Shown here: positions 54,772 to 63,728 of the stretch, one piece after another
Layout of the letters: each line of letters opens with the position of its first letter
Numbering within the stretch: the first letter of the stretch is position 1
Source: Deltaproteobacteria bacterium
GTDB lineage: Bacteria; Desulfobacterota; Desulfarculia; Adiutricales; Adiutricaceae
DNA length: 64,000 nucleotides
Assembly (NCBI GenBank): GCA_031264185.1
Contig: JAISEL010000087.1
Location: forward strand, 55,077-119,076
Direction of reading: 5' to 3'
Translations under genes and position numbers: made by a program
The notes under the pieces: model-generated
What the model saw: the letters and a program-made list of their open reading frames with translations, nothing else
The model's database searches: none
What the model was told of the DNA's origin: nothing

Positions 54772-55928
54772 GAAACCCTTTTGACTCTATATACGATCTC
54801 TACCAACGCCTGGACAAGTCAGGACTTTTGGGCTGGCCTCTTCTGGCAGCAGCCCTGTCTTACTATTCGGCTCTGGCTGTGGTCCCCATTTTAGCTATAT
54901 GTTTTGCTCTGGCCAAAAGTCTGGGTTTAGAAGAGGCTTTGAAACTGTCTTTGTCGGAAAACTTCAGCGGCCAGGAAAATTTACTGTCCACCCTGACCGG
55001 TTTTGCCGAAAACCTCATTAATAATTTTTCCGGCTCTGTTTTGGTCTTCACCGCTCTGGGCTTTATTTTCTGGTCAGTACACGGCCTTCTGTGGCAATTA
55101 GAGGTCTTTTTCAGCCGGATTTACGGCTATCTCTCACAAAGAAGCGCCATTCACCGGGCTACGGACTATCTGACCATTATGCTGGTCATTCCCCTTTTTC
55201 TGCTGTCCGCCGGGTGCATCAATATCCTTCTGGCCAGTTTGGACGCCACTAAAATGCAGTCCTGGCTCAATCTCCAGTTTCAGCCCGTCAATCCTCACCT
55301 GATGAGCATCTCCCCGATTTTAATCTGGTGGCTGGTTTTAAGCTGGACATACGCCTATTTCAGCCGGGGCATCATCCGGTGGAAAGAGCGTCTTATAGGC
55401 GGTTTGATGACCGGTATAATATTTCAGATCTTCCAGAAATCCTACTTTAAAGTCATTATCTACATTACCAGCTATAATGCCGTCTACGGCAGTTTTGCCA
55501 TGGTGCCCCTGTTTTTACTCTGGCTGTACATAAGCTGGCTCATTGTCATCAGCGGCGGGGAAATGACCAGAAGGCTGGCCGATTTTTTTACCAGCGGCCT
55601 GAAACTTAACTCTATCCTGCAACCCTTAAGCTTTGCCGACCTTAAAAATTTAAGCTGCCAGGTCATGGACAAAATTGTCAGTAATTTTGAAAACGGTTCT
55701 GTCAATGGTCCCAGTTCCATCCTCTTTTTAGCCCGGGAACTCAAGCAGCCCATTCCCTATGTGGGCCGGACCGTCAATACTCTCCAGGCGGCCGGACTTC
55801 TTTCCCGGGTAGCCTCCTCGGAATCAGAGGCCGGACCGTCTTTTTTGCCGGCTGTCTCTCCGTCTAACCTGACCCCGGAAAAAGTCAGCCTGGCTTTAGA
55901 AGAGCTGAAAAATCTAAACATCCAGTGA
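54768..55928 (+). CDS. YihY/RBN-family inner membrane protein
   Basis: 386 residues. Six or so membrane helices. Family signatures are LLAAALSYYSALAVVPILAICFAL near the N-terminus and GSFAMVPLFLLWLYISWLIVISGGEMTR. The C-terminal 90 residues are soluble (winged-helix-like, LARELKQPIPYVGRTVNTLQAAGLL). The function of the family is unsettled; it is not RNase BN. Translation starts at TTG overlapping the regulator's stop, so the two are coupled. Confidence 0.88.
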   Translation: MRNPFDSIYDLYQRLDKSGLLGWPLLAAALSYYSALAVVPILAICFALAKSLGLEEALKLSLSENFSGQENLLSTLTGFAENLINNFSGSVLVFTALGFIFWSVHGLLWQLEVFFSRIYGYLSQRSAIHRATDYLTIMLVIPLFLLSAGCINILLASLDATKMQSWLNLQFQPVNPHLMSISPILIWWLVLSWTYAYFSRGIIRWKERLIGGLMTGIIFQIFQKSYFKVIIYITSYNAVYGSFAMVPLFLLWLYISWLIVISGGEMTRRLADFFTSGLKLNSILQPLSFADLKNLSCQVMDKIVSNFENGSVNGPSSILFLARELKQPIPYVGRTVNTLQAAGLLSRVASSESEAGPSFLPAVSPSNLTPEKVSLALEELKNLNIQ

Positions 55929-55998
55929 GGGGCTTTTAATGAGAAGTAATAAGACCGGTTTCATTCGACCTTTATATCTGTAAACTACCAAAAATTCC

Positions 55999-56892
55999 TC
56001 AGTGAACCTTACGGACCGCCATAACAGGAAACTGGCCCAGACGAACCAGACGATCGGTCGTTGAACCGACCATTAAATTTTCAATAAAGCCCCGCCCGTG
56101 GACACCCATGACAATTAGATCCACATGATTTAAGATAGCGTACTTATTTAGTTCTTCGTGAGGATGCCCGGCCAAAACTTCAAGGACCGTGCCGTCTTTA
56201 AGGTCATCCGGCACAAAGGCTCTTAGCTTATTGGTCAGTTCGCAGACCAGACGACCGGCCACGGAGTGTTCTTTCTGAGGATCGGTTGTTAAAATCTGAT
56301 CCAGCTGACCCTGATCAACCACTGTGGCCAGAGTCAGTTTGGCCTTTAAGTGTCGGGCTAAATCTATGCCCAAAAACAGAGCCGAATCGGAATCTTCGGA
56401 AAAATCGCAGGCAATCATGATTGATTCGATGCGGTGAAGAGCCGACCTTTCCAGAGGCAGGGCACCGGGAATGATCAAAAACGGCACAGTCAGCGTAAAC
56501 ATCAGCTTACGACTGACTGAACCAAGCAAAAACCGCTCCAGACCGCTTCGGGGGTGGGTGGCGGCCACCAGAAGACCGGCTTTCGTCTCGGTGACTATCT
56601 GCTGAATCTCTTTAGCCGGGTAGCCTAAGGTTATATGGAGGTCCCAATCCACTGGCTCCAGAAGGGCCAGAATATCGCCTATCTGAGACCGGGTGGACTC
56701 TTCCACTCTGACCCTTAGTTCCTGGGGATCGACCATGGTCTCTCCGTAAGGAGTCACGGCCGGTAAATCAATTATATGAGCCACAACCAGCTTGGCCTTA
56801 AAGCTCCTGGCAATATGGGCGGCCAGAGGTACGGCCTTGTTGGAAGCTTCGGAGAGATCTGTGGCGCAAACGACAGTGGACATGTTCAGCAT
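55999..56892 (-). CDS. Universal stress protein, tandem UspA domains
   Basis: About 297 residues, two Usp domains. The first ends ATHPRSGLERFLLGSVSRKL, the second MGVHGRGFIENLMVGSTTDRL. Both retain the Gly-rich ATP-binding pattern. The start is ATG 56892, preceded at 4-5 nt by AAAGGAGG; an upstream in-frame codon at 56925 is less likely. Soluble stress-related protein of unknown specific function. Confidence 0.9.
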   Translation of the reverse strand: MLNMSTVVCATDLSEASNKAVPLAAHIARSFKAKLVVAHIIDLPAVTPYGETMVDPQELRVRVEESTRSQIGDILALLEPVDWDLHITLGYPAKEIQQIVTETKAGLLVAATHPRSGLERFLLGSVSRKLMFTLTVPFLIIPGALPLERSALHRIESIMIACDFSEDSDSALFLGIDLARHLKAKLTLATVVDQGQLDQILTTDPQKEHSVAGRLVCELTNKLRAFVPDDLKDGTVLEVLAGHPHEELNKYAILNHVDLIVMGVHGRGFIENLMVGSTTDRLVRLGQFPVMAVRKVH

Positions 56893-57091
56893 AAAGCCTC
56901 CTTTCACGACCCCTTCGGGCCTCAACCGGCAAACTTGACCTATTTTGACATGCTCCAGAGGCTAAAGTCAAAAAAAATGCTCCACCTCTGTTGACTGCTG
57001 TCAAGGGGTAAAATGGATATTTTTGATTTTCGGCGAAGTGCACAAAAAATCCCCTTGCCCTCATCTGAGAGCAAGGGGGCTGAACCCCATA

Positions 57092-57541
57092 TCATCCGTG
57101 TTCAAGACGAGAGCGATAAATAGTTTCCACAACATTGGCGCAACTACTAACATCGCACTTAATATCGCTCTCCCAAAACCGTAAGACTGTCCAACCGTTT
57201 GCTTCGAGTTTTTTCGTATTTTCGGTGTCCCGTTGTACGTTTTTCAAAATTTTATTGCGCCAATACTCGGAATAACCCGCTAATTCATCCTCTAACGATG
57301 GCAATCCCCTAATAGCCCAATTATGCCCGTGCCAGTAGTCGCCGTCACAAAACACAGCGATTTTAGCTTTCGTAAAGACAATGTCGGGCTTGCCGGGGAG
57401 CGATTGATAATGCAACCGGAACCGCAACCCCTTATGCCACAACGTCTTGCGTAACAACATTTCCGGCTTGGTGTTGTTTGAGCGAATAGCCGACATTATT
57501 TTGTGGGTTACTTCGGGTGTTCTCTCCATAATGTTCGACAC
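57092..57541 (-). CDS. vsr: Very short patch repair endonuclease
   Basis: 149 residues, the normal length and apparently intact. The start ERTPEVTHKIMSAIRSNNTKPEMLLR, the catalytic Asp region LPGKPDIVFTKAKIAVFCDGDYWHGHNW (Asp in KPDIVF and His in WHGHNW) and a C-terminal FWESDI are typical. Vsr nicks beside T:G mismatches created by deamination of 5-methylcytosine, so it accompanies C5-methyltransferases. It is the last gene of the dcm-endonuclease-vsr run, 8 bp after the endonuclease remnant. Confidence 0.95.
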   Translation of the reverse strand: MSNIMERTPEVTHKIMSAIRSNNTKPEMLLRKTLWHKGLRFRLHYQSLPGKPDIVFTKAKIAVFCDGDYWHGHNWAIRGLPSLEDELAGYSEYWRNKILKNVQRDTENTKKLEANGWTVLRFWESDIKCDVSSCANVVETIYRSRLEHG

Positions 57542-57549
57542 CGCGCTTC

Positions 57550-58652
57550 CTAATCTATAAACAATTCATTAGATGGTATCCAGTCCTTGGCGTACTCGTC
57601 CGCTTTTTCAAGCCAGCGAACAATACGCTTTTCGGGCAGAACGCTCTCACCCCAGTATTCAACAAACAGAGCATCGTCCATTATTGCGGCGGCTTCGCGC
57701 ATTTCTGTCTCAATGAGTTTGAGAGCGCGGCAAATATAAATCCCGCCATTATCGTCGTTCTTCGGATTAGCAACGCTACCAGCAGAGAACAAATCGCGAG
57801 CTTGATGGCAGAGAACGCCGTGATACGTAAGCAGATAAAGAACCATATCGTCGTACTTATTACCTCGGCGGATTATTATGATAATCTATTTCTTCATTGA
57901 TTTTACCTTATGATGATTTGTTTGTATCAAAATTATCCGCCGGGGTAATATCACGAGTACGCCCAGATTTCACAATTTTAGGGCAGAGCAACGCGGCTTC
58001 GGCTCGAAGTTTCGTTTTCTCCACTGTAGTGAGATTGGTGTAAAGACGCGCCTGTACTGGCGTAGTGTGTCCTTACGGTTTCGCTGTCCTCAATCCACCA
58101 TAAGCGTCCATCAGGGTGAATTTTTCTCGCGTATGCGCGGATATACTTCATTTTCTCCCGCATTTCAAGCTTGCGGAAGTCATCGTAGTGTACGCCCATT
58201 TCCTCGAATAGTGAGCGTTTGGGTTCGGCTTTGCCAAACGGTAACTCAACCTCAAAACGCGGAACGTGAGACGTGCGTACGTAAATAACAGATTGCTCAT
58301 ATTCACCCCAGCGCACTTCTGGCGTACCGCCCATTTTACCGAACACGATATAGATATGCTTGACCGTCTCAATCCGTTGCGTTTCAAGAACGCTATTCGC
58401 GACGCTGCGCCAAGTGTCGTTTAGCGTGAACTTTACTTCAACGCCGAACTCTCCCATCGCAATATCAGGGAACGCCTGCGGGTGTGGGTCGAAGTCAATA
58501 GCGAACGAGCCATTACCGACCGTAATCGCGTTCAACACCTAGCGAACGCGGTTTTCAAACTGCGGTGACGTTTTGAAAGGCGCAACACGAGCCTCCGCTG
58601 TCAGTTGAGCGCAGCACTTGTCAAGTATCGCTTCAAATTCAGGCTTAGTCAT
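57550..58652 (-). pseudogene. Type II restriction endonuclease, split by a MITE, an amber codon and a frameshift
   Basis: On the minus strand the gene starts at ATG 58652, which overlaps the methyltransferase stop (ATGA), and reads MTKPEFEAILDKCCA.... Codon 38 (58541-58539) is TAG. The frame then continues with a PD-(D/E)XK-type core, FPDIAMGEFGVEVKFT, intact in itself. Near 58065 one extra base shifts the frame; the correct continuation is ARLYTNLTTVEKTKLRAEAALL. The MITE at 57858-57950 then separates SGRTRD from KYDDMVLYLLTYHG. Removing the element and one TA restores the junction. The last part (57550-57846) is still open. No functional enzyme is expected. Confidence 0.85.
57858..57950 (-). 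repeat. TA-flanked MITE inserted in the restriction endonuclease gene
   Basis: 93 bp including flanking TA (core 57860-57948), in reverse orientation to 28744-28836 and differing at only a few positions. The surrounding gene reads GAT AAG across the junction once the element and one TA are removed. This demonstrates TA duplication on insertion. Confidence 0.9.
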
Positions 58653-59737
58653 ACGCTCTCCCTCTCTATGAGCGGTTCTACCGCTCTCGCGACGTGCCAC
58701 GCGAGAGCGGGCGGCACAGCGTTCCCGATTTGTCGTTCCGTCTCGCGAAGTTTACCGGGAAAGCGGAACGTATCAGGAAACGATTGTATACGCGCCGCCT
58801 CGCGCATTGAGATTCGTCGAGGTAACGAGTAATGAAATTGAATGTTACCGTGGCACTCGGAGCGGATAGTATAGCCCGGCCTGTCCGCGAGTAATCGGCG
58901 GTTGCCCTGTTCGCCGCTAACATTCGCCAAACTCCAAATGTGCGAAAATTCCTTATCCTTAGCGACGGCTTCAAGGTCTCCAATCGCTTCCTTGGCGGTA
59001 ATGGGGGTAGCGGTCACAATCGTCGGCGGCGTAAATTTCGGCTTACCCGCCTTAGTGCCAACTAGAAAAACGCGCTCACGGCTCTGAGGAACGCCATAAT
59101 CCTCCGCGTGATATGGCTGACAGCTTACCTCATAACCGAGCGAACTGAAATCTTCAAGTATCTTTTTCAGCGATGCCTCGTTTTGCTTGAGCAGTAATCC
59201 GCCTACGTTCTCGGCAACGAACACCTGCGGCGTAAGTTTGCGGACGGCTTCGACAATCGCGGTGTACAAACCGCTACGCTTGCCGCTGATACCAAGCATC
59301 TTACCGTTTATAGATATATCCTGACACGGAAAACCGCCTATAACTACGTCCGCGTGTTCGGGAATATTTGCAATCTCCTCGTTTATGTCGCCCACGATTA
59401 TATGATTACCGATGTTTGAGCGGTACGTCTCGTAAGCGGCGGGGTTAATCTCGTTAGCCCAAATGATGTTGAAATCGGTCTTTTCGTAACGCCTGCAAAG
59501 AAAATCAAAGCCTCCGACAAAGCCCAAGTCCATACCTCCGCAGCCTGAAAACAGCGACACCACCGTTATCGGTCGCTTCACGGCGCGTTTCTTTACTGGG
59601 TAGGATTCTGAGCTGTCCACAACCCAGTTACGTCCAATTTTATGCGCAGTATTGAACATATTCTTTTCAGCCATACGGCGAAGCGTATAGCCGCTTTTGC
59701 CGTGAATCTTGCCGTATTCGGGTAATGATACGAGCAT
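58649..59737 (-). CDS. DNA (cytosine-5-)-methyltransferase with N-terminal helix-turn-helix region
   Basis: 362 residues. The methyltransferase motifs are complete: I SLFSGCGGMDLGF, IV GGFPCQDIS (catalytic Cys), VI AENV, VIII QSRERVFLVG, X RQIGNAVPP. Residues 1 to about 52 precede motif I and look like an excisionase/MerR-type winged helix (SLPEYGKIHGKSGYTLRRMA, then KIGRNWVVDSSE), which could bind its own promoter. It would protect DNA from the adjacent endonuclease, which is now dead. Promoter at 59768-59796 (near-consensus), ribosome-binding site AGGAGG before ATG 59737. Confidence 0.95.
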   Translation of the reverse strand: MLVSLPEYGKIHGKSGYTLRRMAEKNMFNTAHKIGRNWVVDSSESYPVKKRAVKRPITVVSLFSGCGGMDLGFVGGFDFLCRRYEKTDFNIIWANEINPAAYETYRSNIGNHIIVGDINEEIANIPEHADVVIGGFPCQDISINGKMLGISGKRSGLYTAIVEAVRKLTPQVFVAENVGGLLLKQNEASLKKILEDFSSLGYEVSCQPYHAEDYGVPQSRERVFLVGTKAGKPKFTPPTIVTATPITAKEAIGDLEAVAKDKEFSHIWSLANVSGEQGNRRLLADRPGYTIRSECHGNIQFHYSLPRRISMREAARIQSFPDTFRFPGKLRETERQIGNAVPPALAWHVARAVEPLIERESV

Positions 59738-59767
59738 TGCGGGTACCTCCTAACTTTATATAAGCTT

Positions 59768-59796
59768 ATTATACACGATAACGTGCGCAATGTCAA
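59768..59796 (-). promoter_or_regulatory. Consensus sigma-70 promoter of the methyltransferase operon
   Basis: On the minus strand TTGACA (59796-59791), 17 bp, TATAAT (59773-59768). The transcript would start about 25 nt before the methyltransferase ATG, with AGGAGG in between. Confidence 0.85.
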
Positions 59797-59846
59797 GAGG
59801 TAAGCGTAAAAAATTTAAGATTTGTATAAAAATCTCGAAATAGGGG

Positions 59847-59875
59847 TTGAAAAATTCGGTCAGGCGTAGTATAAT
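59847..59875 (+). promoter_or_regulatory. Sigma-70 promoter of the caspase-like gene
   Basis: TTGAAA (59847-59852), 17 bp, TATAAT (59870-59875), then TTGGAGG before ATG 59914. It diverges from the methyltransferase promoter 50 bp away. Confidence 0.8.
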
Positions 59876-59913
59876 TAGTGTAGATTTTTTAATTTACTTG
59901 GAGGATCCTAGTT

Positions 59914-60474
59914 ATGAAGAAAGCATTGGTGGTGGGGCTTAACAACTATCCCAAAGGAAACGCTCTTTATGGGTGCGAGAATGACGCTGTTGAGATTACC
60001 AAGCGATTAGACAGGCACGGCAACGGCGACAAGAATTTTGATGTTGCTCCGATTTATGGCGAGTGCTCTCGCGCAGACCTGAAATCGGCTATTGATACTT
60101 GTTTTCAAGGTTCTTCGGAAGTGGCCTTGATGTATTTCGCCGGACACGGTATGTTGGATTCGTTTGGAGGGCATATCATCGCAACGGACGATTCCAATGC
60201 CGACCTATCTTTGCGGGACATACTTGAAATTGTGAATACCTCTAAATGCGCTAACAAGGTCGTGATTTTAGATAGCTGTTTTAGCGGCAATGAAACTTGT
60301 AGCTTGAAACTGGCAAAAATTGGCATAGCCAGGAGAGTTAAAAAAACATCAGAGAGTTGTTTTGTCAAGCCTTACGTTAGTGCTGCTAATTATAAGCAGA
60401 GACAAATATTTAATGCCGTTGGTTTTACATACTATAAAAATAATTTTTTAATAAATCAAAATTGCAAAATTTAG
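59914..60474 (+). CDS. Caspase-like (C14) protease domain protein, probably truncated
   Basis: 186 residues. Residues 1 to about 128 are a caspase p20-like domain: KKALVVGLNNYPKGNALYGCENDA start, catalytic His in LMYFAGHGMLD, catalytic Cys in VVILDSCFSGNE. Such proteins in bacteria normally have another 100 residues or more, an effector or sensor partner, and act in stress or phage defence. Here the sequence after about residue 135 does not resemble the family and ends after a basic, Asn/Lys-rich stretch. Decayed nuclease and IS sequence follow. The gene is transcribed away from the methyltransferase from its own promoter. Confidence 0.75.
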   Translation: MKKALVVGLNNYPKGNALYGCENDAVEITKRLDRHGNGDKNFDVAPIYGECSRADLKSAIDTCFQGSSEVALMYFAGHGMLDSFGGHIIATDDSNADLSLRDILEIVNTSKCANKVVILDSCFSGNETCSLKLAKIGIARRVKKTSESCFVKPYVSAANYKQRQIFNAVGFTYYKNNFLINQNCKI

Positions 60475-60554
60475 GCACGCCGTGAAAATTTTTTGTAGTG
60501 TCCTTGACAAACACGGGCTATGATGAGCTCACTACATCCAGAGATCGGATAGAT

Positions 60555-60770
60555 ATGACTCATTTCTGAAAAACGGGGGACGATTGATCATTGAGGTAAA
60601 ATACCGAGAAAAATTTCTCAACCATAATGAGGAAGACGGAAAAAAATTATTGAAAACGACTTAAATGAGGCCTTGACGACTATAAAAAAAGGAAATATAC
60701 TGTTCCTTTCAAATTACCGTCCAGAAGAATAATAATAGGCCTGGAAGTGGCTGTCTACTGAAGAGATACG
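60555..60770 (+). pseudogene. Remnant of a PD-(D/E)XK nuclease C-terminus
   Basis: With one frameshift this reads GRLIIEVKYREKFLNHNEEDG..., then LNEALTTIKKGKYTVPF, then RRIIIGLEVAVY. IIEVKY supplies an ExK motif, and the Ile-Lys-Lys...Tyr, IIIGLE order resembles the nuclease half of AAA-ATPase-like proteins, the family also found decayed at 29208-30207. Short and frameshifted, so not functional. Confidence 0.4.
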
Positions 60771-61109
60771 GTTCAAGTGGGATTCGCGTAGCAATCGGAG
60801 CTTAATGCAGTGCGAAAGCCCTAAGTCAATAGAATCAGCAGAACTGCAAAAGCCGCAAAAAGTCCAACTGGCACAAAAAATCCGAAAAATGCCCTCTAGT
60901 GTATCGACGGTAAAAATTCGGTTACCCCTACGTGCCGCAGAATTTCGTGGGCAACCCTCGCTCCTAAATTATCGTACCCTGCATTTGCTGGCTCGTGACA
61001 GAGCTGCTCCAGCTCGCTCCACCTGAATGAATATATTTTCAGCCTTTGCCTTCCAAACATACGCTTTATGTCTGCCACTATGATAATTAATAAACAACGT
61101 ATGAGTCTT
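60771..61109. other. No gene recognised
   Basis: Short ORFs on both strands lack motifs. Probably debris between the nuclease remnant and the IS630 remnant. Confidence 0.4.
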
Positions 61110-62220
61110 TTCAGTCACCTCGTTCGCTGATTAAAAGCCCCACGCCTAATTGCCTTATCTGTGAGTTCACGAAACCAACGTTCGATCAAATTCATCCATG
61201 AGGATGAAGCAGGAGTAAAGTGAAAGTGGAACCAGTTGAGATCTGCCAGCCAGTTTTTGACATTTTGGTGCTTGTGAGTCGCGTAGTTGTCAAGAATTAT
61301 ATGTATTTCTTATCTTCAGATAGTCTGCCTTTGAGAAATTCCAAAAAATCAATGAAATCAAGATTGGTGTGTCTATTCCTGCACATGCCGCGTACCTGAT
61401 CTGACTTTATCTCCAAAGCGGCAAAAAGAGAAACAGTTCCGTTAAGTTTGCAGTCATGACCAAATCCGGTAGGTACACCGGGTTGAGGAAACGATGAGCA
61501 TTGCGGCCGACAGAGTGCTTTAATCTGCGTTTTTCCATCAACACATATGACAATTTAACCTATAGGCGAACTGTCGTATAGGGAAGTGACATCTTTGGCC
61601 TTTTTAACAAAAAGCGGATCATTGCTCAATTTAAATGCCTACATCAAATTAGGCTTCAAATTATGAAGCCTCCTGATTGACTCGACAGTCAAACGGCTGC
61701 AGCAAACTGTTTTAGCCGTATCTCTTGAAGACCAGTGAGTTTTAGACCCATCAGGCGGCAGTTCAGAAGCTGTTCGCCGTAGAATTTCATCAGCGAGTCT
61801 GTTTACTGCAATAGGAGAACGACCGCTGCGGTGAGTATCGTCTGACGTCAGACCAACTATATTAGAAAGCGCTTTGCGTGGCAGCTTTGGAGTGTTTTCC
61901 ATGTCTTCATCGAAGATTGAATTGATTCCGCCGCAGGAGCTACCGACTTGATCAGGCAATTTGCTTCCTTCACCATAGTTAAAGTCGCAAAAACCCTGAA
62001 GAGAAAGCTTGGAATACCGCTCACGCCACCTTGATAACCGTTTCCTTTGAGCAACCAAGGATAAGGCTGGTCTCCCTTTTGCCTAACCTTCGGCGGCCAG
62101 GAAAATAATGCTGGCCCGAATAACAAACCTGAATTCTCCCGATGTTTGCGAAGCCATTTTTGTAAAAATTTGCCGAATTTTTTTCGGATAGACTGATGTT
62201 TACAATTATACTCATTCATA
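61110..62220 (-). pseudogene. IS630-family transposase, decayed
   Basis: Read on the minus strand with several frame changes. An N-terminal HTH part (about 62020-62215, RRRLGKRETSLILGCSKETV) comes first. Then LSRWRERYSKLSLQGF and LPPDGSKTHWSSRDTAKTV (about 61640-62050). A DDE-type core about 61360-61620 includes VICVDGKTQIKAL. A C-terminal HFTPASSSWMNLIERWFRELTDKAIRRG lies at about 61130-61240. The order is that of IS630 transposases, which insert at TA. Frameshifts and stops make it inactive. Confidence 0.75.
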
Positions 62221-62769
62221 ATAGCCTCTAAACGATAAATATTATCAATTAATAATCTAATAATATTAATAAAAAAATGTAAATAACTTAAAATACTAAT
62301 TATATGCTATAATAATAGTATAATATTATATACAATATATATAATAAATAATTTAGTTATATTTATTAATGCATACTAAAATAATTGATTATGTTATAAA
62401 AATAATTTTTTAGAGAAATTTAGAGGCCAGCCTGTAGGCCGCTCTTGTTTAGGGCTTCGAAGGAGGGCAGGCGGCTGCTATGGAAGGGGGATACTTGATA
62501 CTTAAGCCGTAATTGCAGAATCGCTAGGGGGGACGAATAACCGAATTTAACCGCCGAAACACTAGCCCAAGTCAATGCATAGCTTTCAACAAAGCGGGTA
62601 TAGCCAAACCCAAAGGGTCTAAGTCTGCTATTATAGCCGCTTTGTTATTAGTTAAACTAGTATTTATTGAATTTACTGGATCAGTTAAGAGAAAAAATCC
62701 GGAAATCATTTACTTATAAAGTCTTTCGGACTATGTTAGACTTATTTTGACAAATTGACATACTAAATT
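62221..62769. other. A+T-rich region then a G+C-richer non-coding block
   Basis: 62221-62420 is very A+T-rich. 62425-62650 is G+C-richer, has no ORF and contains several complementary segments, notably AACAAAGCGG (62588-62597) with CCGCTTTGTT (62637-62646). This block could be a structured RNA or an IS end. Confidence 0.4.
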
Positions 62770-62847
62770 TGGCGTCCCCAAGGGGATTTGAACCCCTGTT
62801 GCCGAAGTGAAAGTCCGGTGTCCTGGACCAGGCTAGACGATGGGGAC
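62770..62847 (-). tRNA. tRNA-Glu (TTC)
   Basis: 78 nt including an encoded CCA. Acceptor GTCCCCA pairs with TGGGGAC; anticodon stem CCGGA/TTCGG around loop CTTTCAC gives anticodon TTC; T-arm GGGGTTCGAATCCCC. Confidence 0.95.
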
Positions 62848-62862
62848 GTCTGATAAACCAAC

Positions 62863-62938
62863 TGGTGGGCCGTGCGGGATTTGAACCCACGACTCTCTGC
62901 TTAAAAGGCAGATACTCTACCGGCTGAGTTAACGGCCC
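62863..62938 (-). tRNA. tRNA-Lys (TTT)
   Basis: 76 nt including CCA. Acceptor GGGCCGT pairs with ACGGCCC; anticodon stem TCTGC/GCAGA around CTTTTAA gives anticodon TTT; T-arm with GTGGGTTCAAATCCCGC. It lies 15 bp from tRNA-Glu, probably one transcript. Confidence 0.95.
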
Positions 62939-63728
62939 TACTTGGGCTAGGCGGGTCAACTGAAAAATTCCCGAAGAACTCTCAGGCAAGAAGAGAACCC
63001 CCCTTAAATCAAACACCGTGGTCATTAATTGGCTAATGCCACGGTGATCTTTTGGATACTAGACGAGTTCATTTTTCTTGTCAATAGATTTTTGCTAATA
63101 ATTTAAATTTTCCTCAAAAGATTTCACTTGCCGCCGGGACCGTTTCTTCTCCAACAGGTAAACTATTAATTTTATTAAATTTATTTTTATCTGCCTTTCT
63201 ATTGAAACTGACTCTACTAATCGGCGAACCGGCCCAGGCACTTCAAAGACCATGGTCACTCAAGACCTCGGTTGAACGGACTTCCCAACTGCCAGAGCCC
63301 AATTCTTAAGGTTCCAAAAGAAAGACCGAAATGAGATGCTAAGGCATCCAGACCTGAACAGTTCCCTATAGACCAGACCTACTCCTGCCTCAAGTCGGCC
63401 ATACTGGGCTGTATCCGTTAAAGTCGTCCGGACCTCTGGACTCACAAAAAAACGAGACCGTCTGATCCGGAAAGCATAATATCCGCATCCCCTTCCAGAC
63501 CGCTCCCACATCCTTCAATTCTGAGTCCGGAGAGGCAAGAGTGGCCGCGAACTTAACGCCGAACATTCACCCCTGTCCACACGTAGTTAGTCGAGCCTTC
63601 CTCCGGCATTACCGACTAAGTTGGCTTCCTCAACAATAGCCTCAAGCCCCGTAACAAGATCCCCAAGTAACTGCCGAGCAGAAAAAAAGACGCCGAAACA
63701 AAAAGATACTAGTGCTATGACTTATTAA
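62939..63728. other. Intergenic, no gene recognised
   Basis: 63190-63680 is G+C-richer and may be a decayed gene. The 83-codon minus ORF at 63260-63511 has no motif. I call nothing here. Confidence 0.4.

Noticed and set aside
62714..63025. 103-codon minus ORF
   Set aside because: It runs across both tRNA genes and cannot be a protein gene.
63260..63511. 83-codon minus ORF
   Set aside because: No motif; low-confidence chance ORF in possibly decayed sequence.
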